A program made the position numbers and the translations under genes. A stretch of 64,000 nt of DNA. Origin: UBA4615 sp964399635 (lineage in GTDB: Bacteria; Pseudomonadota; Gammaproteobacteria; Burkholderiales; Burkholderiaceae_E). Below the pieces are notes generated by a model. It had not been told where the DNA came from and ran no database searches. It saw only the letters and a list, made by a program, of their open reading frames with translations. Location: positions 1-64,000 of the forward strand of contig CAYNRU010000028.1 in NCBI GenBank assembly GCA_964399635.1, given 5' to 3'. Shown here in pieces: positions 34,319 to 43,182 of this stretch. Numbering within the stretch: the stretch's first letter is position 1; each line of letters begins with the position of its first letter.

Positions 34319-34945
34319 ATGCTCGACGCCGCCTGGCTGCTGTTCGTCGTCGCGTCGCTCGCGCTGATCGTCACGCCCGGGCAGGACATGATCCTCGTCA
34401 TGTCCCGCTCGATCGCGCAGGGGCCCGCCGCCGGCGTGGCGACCGCGGCGGGCGTCGGCGTCGGGCTGCTCGGGCACACCGTGCTCGCGACGCTCGGGCT
34501 GGGGGTGGTGCTGCGGGCATCCGAATGGCTGTACGTCGCGCTCAAGCTCGTCGGCGCCGCCTACCTGGTCTACCTCGGCGTGCAGCTGCTGCGGGCGGGC
34601 GGGAGCGCCCCGACGGCGTCGCCCGGGCCGCCGCGGCCGCTGTCGCGGCTGTTCGCCGACGGCGCGCTGTCCAATGCCTCGAACCCCAAGATCGCGGTCT
34701 TCTACTTCGCGTTCCTGCCGCAGTTCGTGCTGCCCGGCGCCGCGCACCCGACGCTGACCGTGTTCGCGCTGGGTGTCGCGTTCGCGGTGCTCACCGTCCT
34801 CGTGAAGGCGCCGGTCGGGCTGGCGGCCGGCATGCTGTCGGGGTGGCTGCGCGCGCGGCCGGGCGCGATCGTGATGCTGCACCGCGCAAGCGGCGCCGTG
34901 CTGGTGGGCCTGGGCGTCCGGCTGGCGCTCGAGCGTCGCGATTGA
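34319..34945 (+). CDS. LysE/RhtB family amino-acid exporter
   Basis: A 208-residue membrane protein of the LysE superfamily with about six helices. The N-terminal segment LIVTPGQDMILVMSRSIAQG is the family signature (TPGPxxx type), and ALSNASNPKIAVFYFAFLPQF is the second conserved stretch. Members export amino acids or homoserine lactones; the substrate here is unknown. ATG at 34319. It is 66 bases upstream of the nitronate monooxygenase gene on the same strand and may be cotranscribed with it. Confidence 0.92.
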   Translation: MLDAAWLLFVVASLALIVTPGQDMILVMSRSIAQGPAAGVATAAGVGVGLLGHTVLATLGLGVVLRASEWLYVALKLVGAAYLVYLGVQLLRAGGSAPTASPGPPRPLSRLFADGALSNASNPKIAVFYFAFLPQFVLPGAAHPTLTVFALGVAFAVLTVLVKAPVGLAAGMLSGWLRARPGAIVMLHRASGAVLVGLGVRLALERRD

Positions 34946-35011
34946 GCGCCGCGCCAGCGCGCATCATGATGCGGCGGATGTGACCGACTCCGACTCCGAC
35001 CTGAGAACACG

Positions 35012-36055
35012 ATGACCCTGCTCGAACGACTCGGCATCGACCTGCCGATCCTCCAGGCGCCGATGGCGGGCGTACAGGGCAGCCGACTCGCGATCGCCGT
35101 CAGCGACGCCGGCGGCCTCGGCGCGCTGCCCTGCGCGATGCTGGGGCCGCAGGCGCTGCGCGGCGAGCTCGAGGCGCTGGTGGCCGGCACGCGGCGGCCC
35201 TGGCAGGTCAACTTCTTCTGTCACGAGCAGCCGTCGCCCGACCCACGACGCGAGGCTGCCTGGCGCTCACTGCTCGCGCCCCGCTACGCGGAGTTCGGCG
35301 TCGACCCGGCTGACGTTCCCGCGGGACCGGGGCGCCTGCCCTTCGGCCCCGAGGCGGCCGACGTGCTGGAGGCCTTCCGCCCCAAGGTCGTCAGCTTCCA
35401 TTTCGGACTGCCCTCGCCGGCGCTGCTCGCGCGTGTCAGGGGCTGGGGGGCGACGGTGATGGCGTCGGCCACGACCGTGGACGAGGCGCTCTGGCTGGAG
35501 GCTCACGGCGCTGACGTGGTGATCGCTCAGGGGCTGGAGGCGGGCGGCCATCGCGGTCACTTCCTGTCGGACGACCTGGGCAGGCAGGCAGGCACCTTCG
35601 CCCTGCTGCCGCAGGTGGTGAAGGCCCTGCGGGTGCCGGTGGTCGCCGCGGGCGGCATCGCCGATGCGCGCGGGGTCGCTGCGGCCCTGGCGCTGGGCGC
35701 GTCGGCGGTGCAGGCGGGCACCGCCTTCCTGCTGTGCCCGGAGGCGACCACCAGCGCGGTCCACCGGGCCGCGCTCGCGCGCGCGACGGCCGGCGACACC
35801 GCCCTCACGCGGGTCTTCACCGGACGGCCGGCGCGCGGCATCGTGAACCGGGCGATCCGCGAACTCGGCGTGCCGGGCGCGCCGATCCCCGAGTTCCCGC
35901 TCGCCGGCGCCGCGATCGGGCCGCTCAGGGCGGCGGCCGAGGCGCGCGGCAGCGGCGAGTTCTCGCCGCTGTGGTGCGGCCAGAACCCCTCGGGTTGCCG
36001 TGCGGTGCCCGCCGCCGACGTGGTGCGCGCGCTCGCCGACGGGCTGCGGGGCTGA
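35012..36055 (+). CDS. Nitronate monooxygenase (class I, FMN-dependent)
   Basis: A 347-residue TIM-barrel flavoprotein predicted to oxidise alkyl nitronates such as propionate-3-nitronate. Family motifs in order: LPILQAPMAGVQ (about 11-22), GLGALP, the probable catalytic His180 in GLEAGGHRG, AAGGIADARG, and the FMN phosphate site ASAVQAGTAFLLC. The pattern follows class I NMO rather than the trans-2-enoyl-ACP reductase FabK, though the two are related and cannot be fully separated by eye. Its stop is convergent with the dehydrogenase gene on the minus strand. Confidence 0.88.
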   Translation: MTLLERLGIDLPILQAPMAGVQGSRLAIAVSDAGGLGALPCAMLGPQALRGELEALVAGTRRPWQVNFFCHEQPSPDPRREAAWRSLLAPRYAEFGVDPADVPAGPGRLPFGPEAADVLEAFRPKVVSFHFGLPSPALLARVRGWGATVMASATTVDEALWLEAHGADVVIAQGLEAGGHRGHFLSDDLGRQAGTFALLPQVVKALRVPVVAAGGIADARGVAAALALGASAVQAGTAFLLCPEATTSAVHRAALARATAGDTALTRVFTGRPARGIVNRAIRELGVPGAPIPEFPLAGAAIGPLRAAAEARGSGEFSPLWCGQNPSGCRAVPAADVVRALADGLRG

Positions 36056-36130
36056 TCGGAGACGCCGGCTCGCGGTGTCCTGGCGGCCCCCGGCCGGGGT
36101 GACCGGCAGGCCCGCGGCGCCGTCCTGCGG

Positions 36131-37294
36131 TCAGGCGCCGGGAGCCCGGCTCGGATCGATCAGGAACTTCTCGCCGGTGGCGCGCTTGCCATAGCGTGCG
36201 ATGGCCTCGGGCGTGAGCGCCTCGGTCAGGGAGATCGTGCCCGCGTACCGGCTCGCGAAGGTGGTCTTCAGCTCGGCGGTGACCCGTTCCCGCAGGCGCT
36301 GGGCGCCGGCCGGCCCGATCCGGTTCAGGAACGGAAACAGCAGCCAGCCGCCCACGCCCCAGGCCATGCCGACGTTGCGGACGATCTCGGTCGGCGAGGT
36401 GTCGAGGCTGCCGTAGAGGTAGACCTGCTTGTGGGTCGACGAGCCGTAGCGGCTGTAGGCAGCCGCGCTGCGGTTCAGGGCCGCCTCCATGCAGGTCAGG
36501 ATCTGGCTCGCCAGGCGCCCGCCGCCGATCGCATCGAACGCGAGCGTCGCGCCGGTCTCGACCAGGGCCTGCGTCAGGTCCGCCATGAAGGTGGGTGACG
36601 CGCTGTCGCACACGTGCGTGGCGCCGATCGAGCGCAGCAGCGCGACCTGCGCGGGCGAGCGCACGATGTTCACCAGCGGCACGCCGTCGGCGATGCAGAT
36701 GCGGTTGAGCATCTGCCCCAGGTTGGAGGCGGCAGCGGTGTGCACGAGCGCCGTGTGGCCCTCGAGCCGCATGGTCTCGACCATGCCCAGCGCGGTGAGC
36801 GGATTGACGAAGCAGGAGGCGCCCTCGGCGGCCGTGGTGCCCGAGGGCAGCACCAGGCACTGGTCGACCTTCAGCGTGCGGTAGCGCGAGTACATCGCGC
36901 CGCCGACCGCAGCGACGGTGCGCCCGAGCAGGGCCTGCGCGGCGGACGATGCGCCCGCCTCGACGACGGTGCCGGCCCCCTCGTTGCCCACCGGCATCGA
37001 CTGGTCGAGCCGGCCGGCCATGGCCTTCATCGAGCGCTCGGGCACCTGCGCGGTGATCACCGGGCGATCGGGCGTGCCCGTGGCCTTCGCGCCCGACATG
37101 TCGGCGGCGCCGAACAGCAGCCCGAGATCGGACGGGTTGATCGGAGCGGCCTCCACGCGAACGATCACCTCGTCCGGCCCGGGCGGGGGCAGCGTCACGC
37201 TGGCCAGCGAGAGCTCGAGCTCGCCGCCCGGGGTGATGCGGGATCGCAGCTGCGGGCCGGTGCGCGTGGCGCCCGCGGCAGTGTCTTGGGTCAT
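36131..37294 (-). CDS. Zinc-binding dehydrogenase family protein (quinone oxidoreductase-like MDR)
   Basis: A 387-residue medium-chain dehydrogenase/reductase. The N-terminal GroES-like part has EVIVRVEAAPINPSDLG and VGNEGAGTVVEAG, and the Rossmann part has VHTAAASNLGQMLNRI. The Cys/His ligands of a catalytic or structural zinc are not evident, so despite the family name it is probably a zinc-free NADPH-dependent enzyme. The substrate is unknown. Start ATG at 37294 has AGGAGA eight bases upstream. It is divergent from the NTF2-like gene, whose start is 121 bases away. Confidence 0.85.
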   Translation of the reverse strand: MTQDTAAGATRTGPQLRSRITPGGELELSLASVTLPPPGPDEVIVRVEAAPINPSDLGLLFGAADMSGAKATGTPDRPVITAQVPERSMKAMAGRLDQSMPVGNEGAGTVVEAGASSAAQALLGRTVAAVGGAMYSRYRTLKVDQCLVLPSGTTAAEGASCFVNPLTALGMVETMRLEGHTALVHTAAASNLGQMLNRICIADGVPLVNIVRSPAQVALLRSIGATHVCDSASPTFMADLTQALVETGATLAFDAIGGGRLASQILTCMEAALNRSAAAYSRYGSSTHKQVYLYGSLDTSPTEIVRNVGMAWGVGGWLLFPFLNRIGPAGAQRLRERVTAELKTTFASRYAGTISLTEALTPEAIARYGKRATGEKFLIDPSRAPGA

Positions 37295-37415
37295 CGGTGC
37301 GTCTCCTCGGTTCCGCCGAATCATCGCACCGATGGGCCCGGCGGCCGAGCCACTAGACTGCGAGGGTCGGACGCCCATCCCGGGGGCCCCGCATCGCCGC
37401 ACCGCGCCCCAGACC

Positions 37416-37982
37416 ATGCCCACAGCAGCGCCTGTCTCCCCCGAGTCCCTCGTCGCGGGCTATCTGCGCGCCAAGGACGAGAACCGGCCGCACCTGATGC
37501 CCGGCGTGTTCGCCACGGATGCGACCCTGGAGATGGTCGTGAGGACCGGCACCATCTCGTTTCCGCCCCTGTCGCACGGCATCGACGCGATCACCGAGGT
37601 GCTGGTGCGCGGATTCGGGCGCACCTACGAGAACGTCTACACCTTCTGCCTGCAGCGCCCGGGCGCGGCGGCGTCGCGCTTCGGGTGCGACTGGCTGGTC
37701 GGGATGTCCGAGAAGGCGACCGGGCTCCCGCGGGTCGGCTGCGGGCGCTACGACTGGACCTTCGGTGGCGGCCCGAGCGTGCGCGTCGAGCGCCTGATGA
37801 TCACCATCGAGACCATGCAGGTGCTGCCCGCCGAGGCGCTCGACCCGGTCATGGCCTGGGTGGCCGCGCTGCCCTATCCGTGGTGCCCGCCGCGGGTCGC
37901 GGTGGCGGCGGCGCCGGTCGTCGATGGGCTCGAGCCGGTGCTGCGCTACGTCGCGGCGTCGCGCGGCGACGCGCCCGCCTGA
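37416..37982 (+). CDS. Hypothetical protein, probable NTF2/SnoaL-like fold
   Basis: A 188-residue soluble protein without a secure name. The N-terminal half (VAGYLRAKDENRPHLMPGVFATDATLEM) looks like the SnoaL/NTF2-like fold, in which a helix and sheet form a small ligand pocket. The later region is Trp-rich (RVGCGRYDWTF, LPYPWCPP). No catalytic motif can be assigned. It lies divergently from the zinc-type dehydrogenase and could share a control region with it. Confidence 0.6.
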   Translation: MPTAAPVSPESLVAGYLRAKDENRPHLMPGVFATDATLEMVVRTGTISFPPLSHGIDAITEVLVRGFGRTYENVYTFCLQRPGAAASRFGCDWLVGMSEKATGLPRVGCGRYDWTFGGGPSVRVERLMITIETMQVLPAEALDPVMAWVAALPYPWCPPRVAVAAAPVVDGLEPVLRYVAASRGDAPA

Positions 37983-38085
37983 CCGGCCGGGCGGCTCGCG
38001 ACGCGGCCCCGGTCGCCGACGGATCGCGGGGCCCGCGGCGTTCGGGGGCCACAATCGGGGTCGGGGTTCGACCACTGGAGGGTGC

Positions 38086-39375
38086 ATGACCACGGGCAAG
38101 GCGAAGGAGCGGCATCTGCGGATGTCCGACCTGCGGGCGATCGTGCAGCTCGCGACGCAGGCCACGCATGCGGTCAGCGGCATCGTCGAGGGCGTGCACC
38201 AGTCGGTCTGGAGCACGCTGGGGGTGCCCGGCGCGGCGACCCCCGGGCGCACGCGCGGCGTCACCGGGATGGTGTACCGGACGGTGGGCGGGGTCACGCA
38301 GCTGGTGGGCGGCAGCCTCGACGCCGCCGCCGGCCTGCTCGCGCCGCTGCTCGAGCGCGCGCCCGGCGAGGCACGCGGCACGCCGGAGCGCGAGGCGGTG
38401 CTCGCCGCGCTCAACGGTGTGATGGGGGACCACCTCGCCGCCACCGGCAACCCGCTCGCCACGCCGATGACGCTGCGCTGGCAGGGCGAGGTGCTGAACG
38501 GTGCCGCAGTCCCGCGGGTGCCCGCCGCGACCGGCCGGGTGCTGCTGCTGATCCATGGCCTGTGCATGAACGACCTGCAGTGGCGCGCCGTACCGGGTGC
38601 GCAGGGCGCCGGGCCGCACGGCGACGCGCTCGCCGAGGCGTTCGGCTACACGCCGGTCCACCTGCGCTACAACACCGGCCTGCACGTCTCCGAGAACGGC
38701 CTGGCGCTCGCCGCCCAGCTCGAGGCCCTGCTGGCCGGCTGGCCGGCGCCGCTCGAGCACCTCGCCGTCGTTGCCCACAGCATGGGCGGTCTGGTGGTCC
38801 GCAGCGCTGTGAGCAGCGCGACGCAGCAGGGGCTGAGCTGGCCGCGGGCGCTGCGCCACCTGGTCTTCCTGGGTACGCCCCACCACGGCGCGCCGCTCGA
38901 GCGGGCCGGCAACTGGGTCGACGCGCTGCTCGGCGGCACGCCTTACACCGCACCGTTCGCGCGGATCGGCCAGTTGCGCAGCGCCGGCATCACCGACCTG
39001 CGCTATGGCCACGTGGCCGACGCCGACTGGCGCGACCGCGACCGCTTCCGCCGCACGCCCGACCGCCGCGTGCCGGTGCCGCTGCCTGAAGGTGTCGCGT
39101 GCCGCACCGTGGCGGCCGCGCTCGCCGAGGGCCGGGGCGCCATCGCCGACGGACTGATCGGCGACGGGCTCGTGCCGGTGCACAGTGCGCTGGGCGACCA
39201 CGCCGATCCGCGACGCAGCCTCGGGTTCGCCGACGACGCGCGCTGCATCGTCCACGGCAGGAGCCACCTCGACCTGCTGCACGACCCGGCAGTGACCCGC
39301 CAGATCGTCGAGTGGCTGACCCCGCCGGCGGGGGGTCCCGGCATCGCGGCCCGGCCGGCGCGCGGGGGCGCCTGA
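38086..39375 (+). CDS. Alpha/beta hydrolase, lipase-like (PGAP1-type fold)
   Basis: A 429-residue alpha/beta hydrolase. The oxyanion region LLLIHGLCMNDLQW is followed by the nucleophile elbow AHSMGGL with Ser232, FLGTPHHGAPLERAGNW typical of PGAP1-like lipases, and a C-terminal His in HGRSHLDLLH as the likely third triad member. The first 130 residues form a helical N-terminal extension. No signal peptide is seen, so it is probably cytoplasmic. GGAGG precedes the ATG closely. The natural substrate, perhaps a fatty ester, is unknown. Confidence 0.85.
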   Translation: MTTGKAKERHLRMSDLRAIVQLATQATHAVSGIVEGVHQSVWSTLGVPGAATPGRTRGVTGMVYRTVGGVTQLVGGSLDAAAGLLAPLLERAPGEARGTPEREAVLAALNGVMGDHLAATGNPLATPMTLRWQGEVLNGAAVPRVPAATGRVLLLIHGLCMNDLQWRAVPGAQGAGPHGDALAEAFGYTPVHLRYNTGLHVSENGLALAAQLEALLAGWPAPLEHLAVVAHSMGGLVVRSAVSSATQQGLSWPRALRHLVFLGTPHHGAPLERAGNWVDALLGGTPYTAPFARIGQLRSAGITDLRYGHVADADWRDRDRFRRTPDRRVPVPLPEGVACRTVAAALAEGRGAIADGLIGDGLVPVHSALGDHADPRRSLGFADDARCIVHGRSHLDLLHDPAVTRQIVEWLTPPAGGPGIAARPARGGA

Positions 39376-39591
39376 GTCGGGCATCGCGCAGCGTCGGCAG
39401 GCGCCGGCCCGAGGCGGGGTTCGCGTTCACCCCGATAAGGTCTCGGCCCTCGGGCGTGACGGCCGCGCCGCTCAGCGGGTATCGTCCGGTCTTTCCGGAG
39501 GTTCCGTGTCCATCGCCGCCAATGTCGTCGTCGCGCCCGTCGCGCTGCCTGGGGGCCCGAGCCCTGCACGGTCTGTCCCGGAGCGCCTGTC

Positions 39592-39921
39592 ATGAACATG
39601 CGCGACATCCCCTTCGGCACCACCGACTGGTCGCAGGTGGCGCGCACCGAGCATCCGGGCGACACCGGCACGGCGTCCTGGCGCACGCGGCAGTTCGGCG
39701 ACATCCGCGTCCGGATGGTCGAGTACTCGGCGGGCTACCTCGCCGACCACTGGTGCCAGAAGGGCCACATCCTGATGTGCCTGGCGGGCGAGCTGCACAC
39801 CGAGCTGGCCGACGGCCGCAGCTTCGTGCTGCGCCCGGGGATGAGCTACCAGGTGGCCGACGGCGCCGAACCCCACCGCTCCTCGACGGCGGTCGGCGCG
39901 ACGCTGTTCATCGTCGATTGA
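39592..39921 (+). CDS. Small cupin-fold protein with DHWC motif
   Basis: A 109-residue single-domain protein. The segment VEYSAGYLADHWCQKGHIL and the later LADGRSFVLRPGMSYQVAD indicate a cupin barrel of the group annotated for a conserved Asp-His-Cys/Trp cluster (here DHWC). The His and Cys may bind a metal, which is inference. Two Met codons (39592 and 39598) are possible starts. It begins a run of four co-directional small genes up to 41427. The 216 bases before it hold nothing recognised. Confidence 0.75.
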   Translation: MNMRDIPFGTTDWSQVARTEHPGDTGTASWRTRQFGDIRVRMVEYSAGYLADHWCQKGHILMCLAGELHTELADGRSFVLRPGMSYQVADGAEPHRSSTAVGATLFIVD

Positions 39922-39969
39922 CTGGCGCCCGGCGCTAGACTGTGTGGGTCCCACCACCGGATCCGCAGC

Positions 39970-40575
39970 ATGCACATCGCCTCGCTCGACGCCCTGAGGG
40001 CCCTGTACGGCCCCGCCAAGACCCGCTCGGTGCGCAAGCAGCTCGCGTCGCTCGACGCGCACTGCCTGCGCTTCGTCGCGTTGTCGCCCTTCGTGGTGCT
40101 GGCCAGCACCGGGGCCGGCGGCATGCCGGACGCATCGCCCCGCGGCGGCGCGCCGGGCTTTGTCCATGCGCCGGACGCGGGCACGCTGCTGATCCCCGAC
40201 GCGTCGGGCAACAACCGGCTCGACACGCTCGAGAACATCGTCGAGACCGGCCGCCTCGGGCTGCTCTTCATGATCCCGGGCGTCGATGAGACGCTGCGCG
40301 TCAACGGCGCCGCGACCCTCTCGACCGACTCCGCGCTGCTCGCGCGCGTCACGGGCCCAGGCTCCGCGCCGCGCACGGTGATCCGCGTCGAGGTCACCGA
40401 GGCCTACCTGCACTGCGCCAAGGCGCTGATGCGCTCTAAGCTGTGGTCGCCCGAGCGCCACGTGGCGCGGTCGCTGCTGCCGACGATGGGCCAGATGCTG
40501 AAGGACCAGGTGGGCGGGGACGAGCCGCTCGAGACTCAGGCGCAGATGATCGCCCGCTACGAGGCCGAGCTGTGA
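39970..40575 (+). CDS. PPOX-type FMN-dependent flavoprotein (MSMEG_1061 family)
   Basis: A 201-residue protein of the pyridoxamine 5'-phosphate oxidase superfamily. The flavin-binding split barrel is seen in VVLASTGAGGMPDASPRGG, LLIPDASGNNRLDTLENI and GLLFMIPGVDETLRVNG. The C-terminal segment CAKALMRSKLW is typical of the MSMEG_1061 subgroup. It probably binds FMN; the substrate is unknown. It lies 48 bases after the cupin gene and 19 bases before the DUF1272 gene. Confidence 0.87.
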   Translation: MHIASLDALRALYGPAKTRSVRKQLASLDAHCLRFVALSPFVVLASTGAGGMPDASPRGGAPGFVHAPDAGTLLIPDASGNNRLDTLENIVETGRLGLLFMIPGVDETLRVNGAATLSTDSALLARVTGPGSAPRTVIRVEVTEAYLHCAKALMRSKLWSPERHVARSLLPTMGQMLKDQVGGDEPLETQAQMIARYEAEL

Positions 40576-40594
40576 GCGGGGCGGGGAGAACGAC

Positions 40595-40870
40595 ATGCTG
40601 CAACTGAGACCCGGCTGCGAGTGCTGCGACCGCGACCTGCCGCCCGACTCGGCGATCGCGCGGATCTGCTCGTTCGAGTGCACGTTCTGCGAGCCCTGCG
40701 CGAGCGGCGTGCTCGGCGGGCGCTGCCCCAATTGCGGCGGCGAGCTGGTCGCGCGCCCGCGGCGCCCGGCCGACCGGCTCGCGAGGGCTCCGGCCTCGAC
40801 GACCCGCGTGCGCAAGCCCGAGGGCTGCGCGGCGGCCCCCGGCGCTGCTGCCGGCGCGCGCGCATCATGA
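40595..40870 (+). CDS. DUF1272 domain-containing zinc-ribbon protein
   Basis: A 91-residue protein matching DUF1272. Cysteine pairs and triplets in CECCDRDLP, CSFECTFCEPCA and CPNCGGEL form a compact treble-clef or ribbon that probably binds zinc. The function is unknown. The Ala/Arg-rich tail after residue 55 is low complexity and likely disordered. Its TGA overlaps the start of the PliI gene in ATGA, so the two are translationally coupled. Confidence 0.88.
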   Translation: MLQLRPGCECCDRDLPPDSAIARICSFECTFCEPCASGVLGGRCPNCGGELVARPRRPADRLARAPASTTRVRKPEGCAAAPGAAAGARAS

Positions 40871-41427
40871 GCGGCGCCCCGGCACCCCGAGCCGCGCGCC
40901 TCTCCGGCGGCGGCGCCGCGCGGCGCGAGGCCCGCCCGAGCCTGCCCGCCCGCAGGTCGCGCTGGCCTGTGTTCGCCCTGGCGCTCGCCGCCGGCACGGC
41001 CCTCGCCGGCGAGGCGCCCGCGCCCGCCGCCGCGCCGGACCCCCGCTTCGTCGGGCGTCTAGCGCTGCCGGGCGGCGCGCAGCTCGTCGTCGCCGAGGGC
41101 GACCTCGAGCCGCGCTCGATCGGCAGCTACTCGGTGCGGCTCTATGCCGCGGGAGATCCGGCCTTTCCCACCGACCGATTCTTGTCCGGCCTGGTCCGCG
41201 CGCGCAGCGGCATCATCGAGCGCATCCTGCTCGACGACCTCGACGGCGACGGGCGGCCCGAGCTGGTGGTGGTGACCCGCAGCGTCGGCACCGGCGGCGC
41301 GGTGTCGGCCGACGCGTACTCGGTCGACTCGCGGCGCGCCGTCAGGCGCGACGGCGTGCAGGACCTGCCCGGGAGCGTCGATCCGGTGCAGGCGCTGCGC
41401 GCGCGGGCGCGTCCGACGCCACGCTGA
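40867..41427 (+). CDS. PliI-family inhibitor of I-type lysozyme
   Basis: A 186-residue exported protein. After a long basic N-terminus, a hydrophobic signal region (WPVFALALAAGTALAG, about 38-53) leads to the mature domain. The segments VVAEGDLEPRSIGSYSVRLY and DDLDGDGRPELVVVTRSVG followed by GGAVSADAYSV match PliI, a periplasmic protein that blocks invertebrate-type lysozyme. That would protect peptidoglycan from animal or environmental lysozyme. The start overlaps the DUF1272 stop; the unusually long n-region suggests the real start could lie downstream, though no good alternative is seen. Confidence 0.78.
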   Translation: MSGAPAPRAARLSGGGAARREARPSLPARRSRWPVFALALAAGTALAGEAPAPAAAPDPRFVGRLALPGGAQLVVAEGDLEPRSIGSYSVRLYAAGDPAFPTDRFLSGLVRARSGIIERILLDDLDGDGRPELVVVTRSVGTGGAVSADAYSVDSRRAVRRDGVQDLPGSVDPVQALRARARPTPR

Positions 41428-41440
41428 GCGCCCGCGCCGG

Positions 41441-42493
41441 TCAGGTGAAGCGGCCGAACCAGGCGATCGAGAGGATGCCCGCCAACGCCGCGAGCAGCGC
41501 CGCGCCCGCCGAGAACAGCGAGGTCACCTCGGTGTCCTTGCGTTCCATGACGAAGCGGGTGTTGAGCTCCTGATAGACCTTCTTGAGGTCGGAAGCCGTC
41601 CCCGCGTGGTAGTACTCGCCGCGCGTTATCCCGGCGACCGCCTTGAGCGTCTCCTCGTCGAGCCGGACGTAGGCCGACCAGCCTTCGAAGCCGATCGTGG
41701 CGCCCTCCACCGTGCCGAATCCCACGGTGAATACGCGCACGCCGCGATCCGCGACCATCTTGGCCACCTCGAGCGGGTCGGGGCCGGTGGTGCGGCGCCC
41801 GTCAGACAACAGCACGATCACGCCGGAGGTGTACGAGCCGGGCTGGACCGGCGGCGGGGCGGGCTTGTCGGCGCGCGGGGCGCGATCGATGGGGACGCCG
41901 CGACCGGCATCGCGCGAGCCGCTGCGCCCGAACACCACCGACTCGACGTCGATGCCGTCGTCCGGGAACAGCGTGGCCAGCGCCACCACCAGCGCGCTGC
42001 CGGTCGCGGTGCCGCGCTGCAGCTGGAAGCGGTCGATCGCGGCGATCAGGTCGTCGCTGCGGTCGGTGGGCTTCTGGACGAGCTGGGCCGAGCCGCCGAA
42101 GGACACGATGCCGATCCGCGCGCGCGGCGGGTGGTCCTCGACGAAGGCCCGGGCCGCAGCCTGCGCGGCGGTGATGCGGTCGGGCAGCACGTCGTTGGCG
42201 CGCATGCTCAGCGACACGTCGATCGCCAGCACGATGGTCTGGAACTGCGAGGGCAGCGTCACCACCGCGGTCGGACGCGCCACCGCGATGAGCGCGGCGA
42301 CCATCGACAGCAGGAACAGCAGCGGCGGGATGTGCCGTCGCAGGCTCGGGCCGGTGCCGAGCGCCTCGCGGACGAGCGCGACGCTGGCGAACCGCAGGGC
42401 GGCCTTGCGCCGGCGCAGCAGCCACAGATAGGCCGCCACGCAGAGCGGGACCGCAAGCAGCAGCCACAGCATCTGAGGCCACAGGAACGACAT
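41441..42493 (-). CDS. VWA domain-containing membrane protein (BatA-like)
   Basis: A 350-residue protein with two N-terminal membrane helices (about 6-26 and 57-73), a von Willebrand factor A domain, and a C-terminal helix (about 325-347). The metal-ion-dependent adhesion site reads IDVSLSM, with Asp92, Ser94 and Ser96 fitting DxSxS. A Pro/Arg-rich insert at about 190-224 interrupts the domain. The layout is that of BatA/BatB, but no MoxR ATPase or DUF58 partner lies nearby, so it is an orphan. It is convergent with PliI, 13 bases apart. Confidence 0.88.
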   Translation of the reverse strand: MSFLWPQMLWLLLAVPLCVAAYLWLLRRRKAALRFASVALVREALGTGPSLRRHIPPLLFLLSMVAALIAVARPTAVVTLPSQFQTIVLAIDVSLSMRANDVLPDRITAAQAAARAFVEDHPPRARIGIVSFGGSAQLVQKPTDRSDDLIAAIDRFQLQRGTATGSALVVALATLFPDDGIDVESVVFGRSGSRDAGRGVPIDRAPRADKPAPPPVQPGSYTSGVIVLLSDGRRTTGPDPLEVAKMVADRGVRVFTVGFGTVEGATIGFEGWSAYVRLDEETLKAVAGITRGEYYHAGTASDLKKVYQELNTRFVMERKDTEVTSLFSAGAALLAALAGILSIAWFGRFT

Positions 42494-42640
42494 CGATCGG
42501 TGCCTCCGGGAGCGGTGCCGTGCCGCATCGGGCCGACGTCACCAGTCCCTTTATAGCATCGGAGGAGGGGATCGGAACAGGCCGATTGCACGGCCTGCCG
42601 ATGCGTCGGACAATCGCCAGACCGTTGGGAGACCCGGAAT

Positions 42641-43045
42641 ATGCGAGACGCCGCGGCGATCCAGGCCCTGTTCGCTCCCCTGCTGCCCGGGCTGCTCGGC
42701 CTGCAGCTCATCGAGGCCTCCCGCGAGCGCGTGACGGCCACGATGCGGGTTCGCACCGACCTCTGCACGACCGGCGGCATCCTGCACGGTGGGGCCGTGA
42801 TGGCCTTCGCCGACACGCTCGGGGCGGTCGGCACGGTGATGAACCTGCCCGAGGGGGCGCGCACGACCACGGTCGAGTCGTCGACCAAGTTCCTCGCGGC
42901 CGCCCCGGTCGACACGACTGTCACCGGCGAGTGCACCGCCTTCCATCGGGGCCGCAGGACCATGGTCTGGCAGACGCTGGTTCGCTCCGAGGCCGGCAAG
43001 CTCTGCGCGGTGGTGACCCAGACCCAGCTGGTCATCCCGGGCTGA
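42641..43045 (+). CDS. PaaI-type hot-dog fold acyl-CoA thioesterase
   Basis: A 134-residue single hot-dog domain predicted to hydrolyse acyl- or aryl-CoA thioesters. The segment TTGGILHGGAVMAFADTLG carries the HGG motif (His49-Gly51) and Asp58, usual for the PaaI/YdiI group. The later TTTVESSTKFLAAAP segment completes the fold. The substrate is unknown; this genome segment has several CoA-related enzymes. It is divergent from the VWA gene with a 147-base gap. Confidence 0.88.
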   Translation: MRDAAAIQALFAPLLPGLLGLQLIEASRERVTATMRVRTDLCTTGGILHGGAVMAFADTLGAVGTVMNLPEGARTTTVESSTKFLAAAPVDTTVTGECTAFHRGRRTMVWQTLVRSEAGKLCAVVTQTQLVIPG

Positions 43046-43182
43046 TTCGCCGCCCCGGCGGCGCGGTCCCGGGCGGGCCACTGCCGCCGCCGCCGAGCGG
43101 CCGCCCGCGGCTGCGTGGGGCGCTCCGCGGCGACCTGCGGTCAGGAATGGGTTATGGTGCCGTTTTCGAGGGGAAAGACGAC

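Noticed and set aside
42520..43182. Long upstream extension of the small basic protein frame
   Set aside because: It overlaps the PaaI thioesterase in another phase and has only low-complexity Arg/Gly sequence. The true gene begins near 43183.
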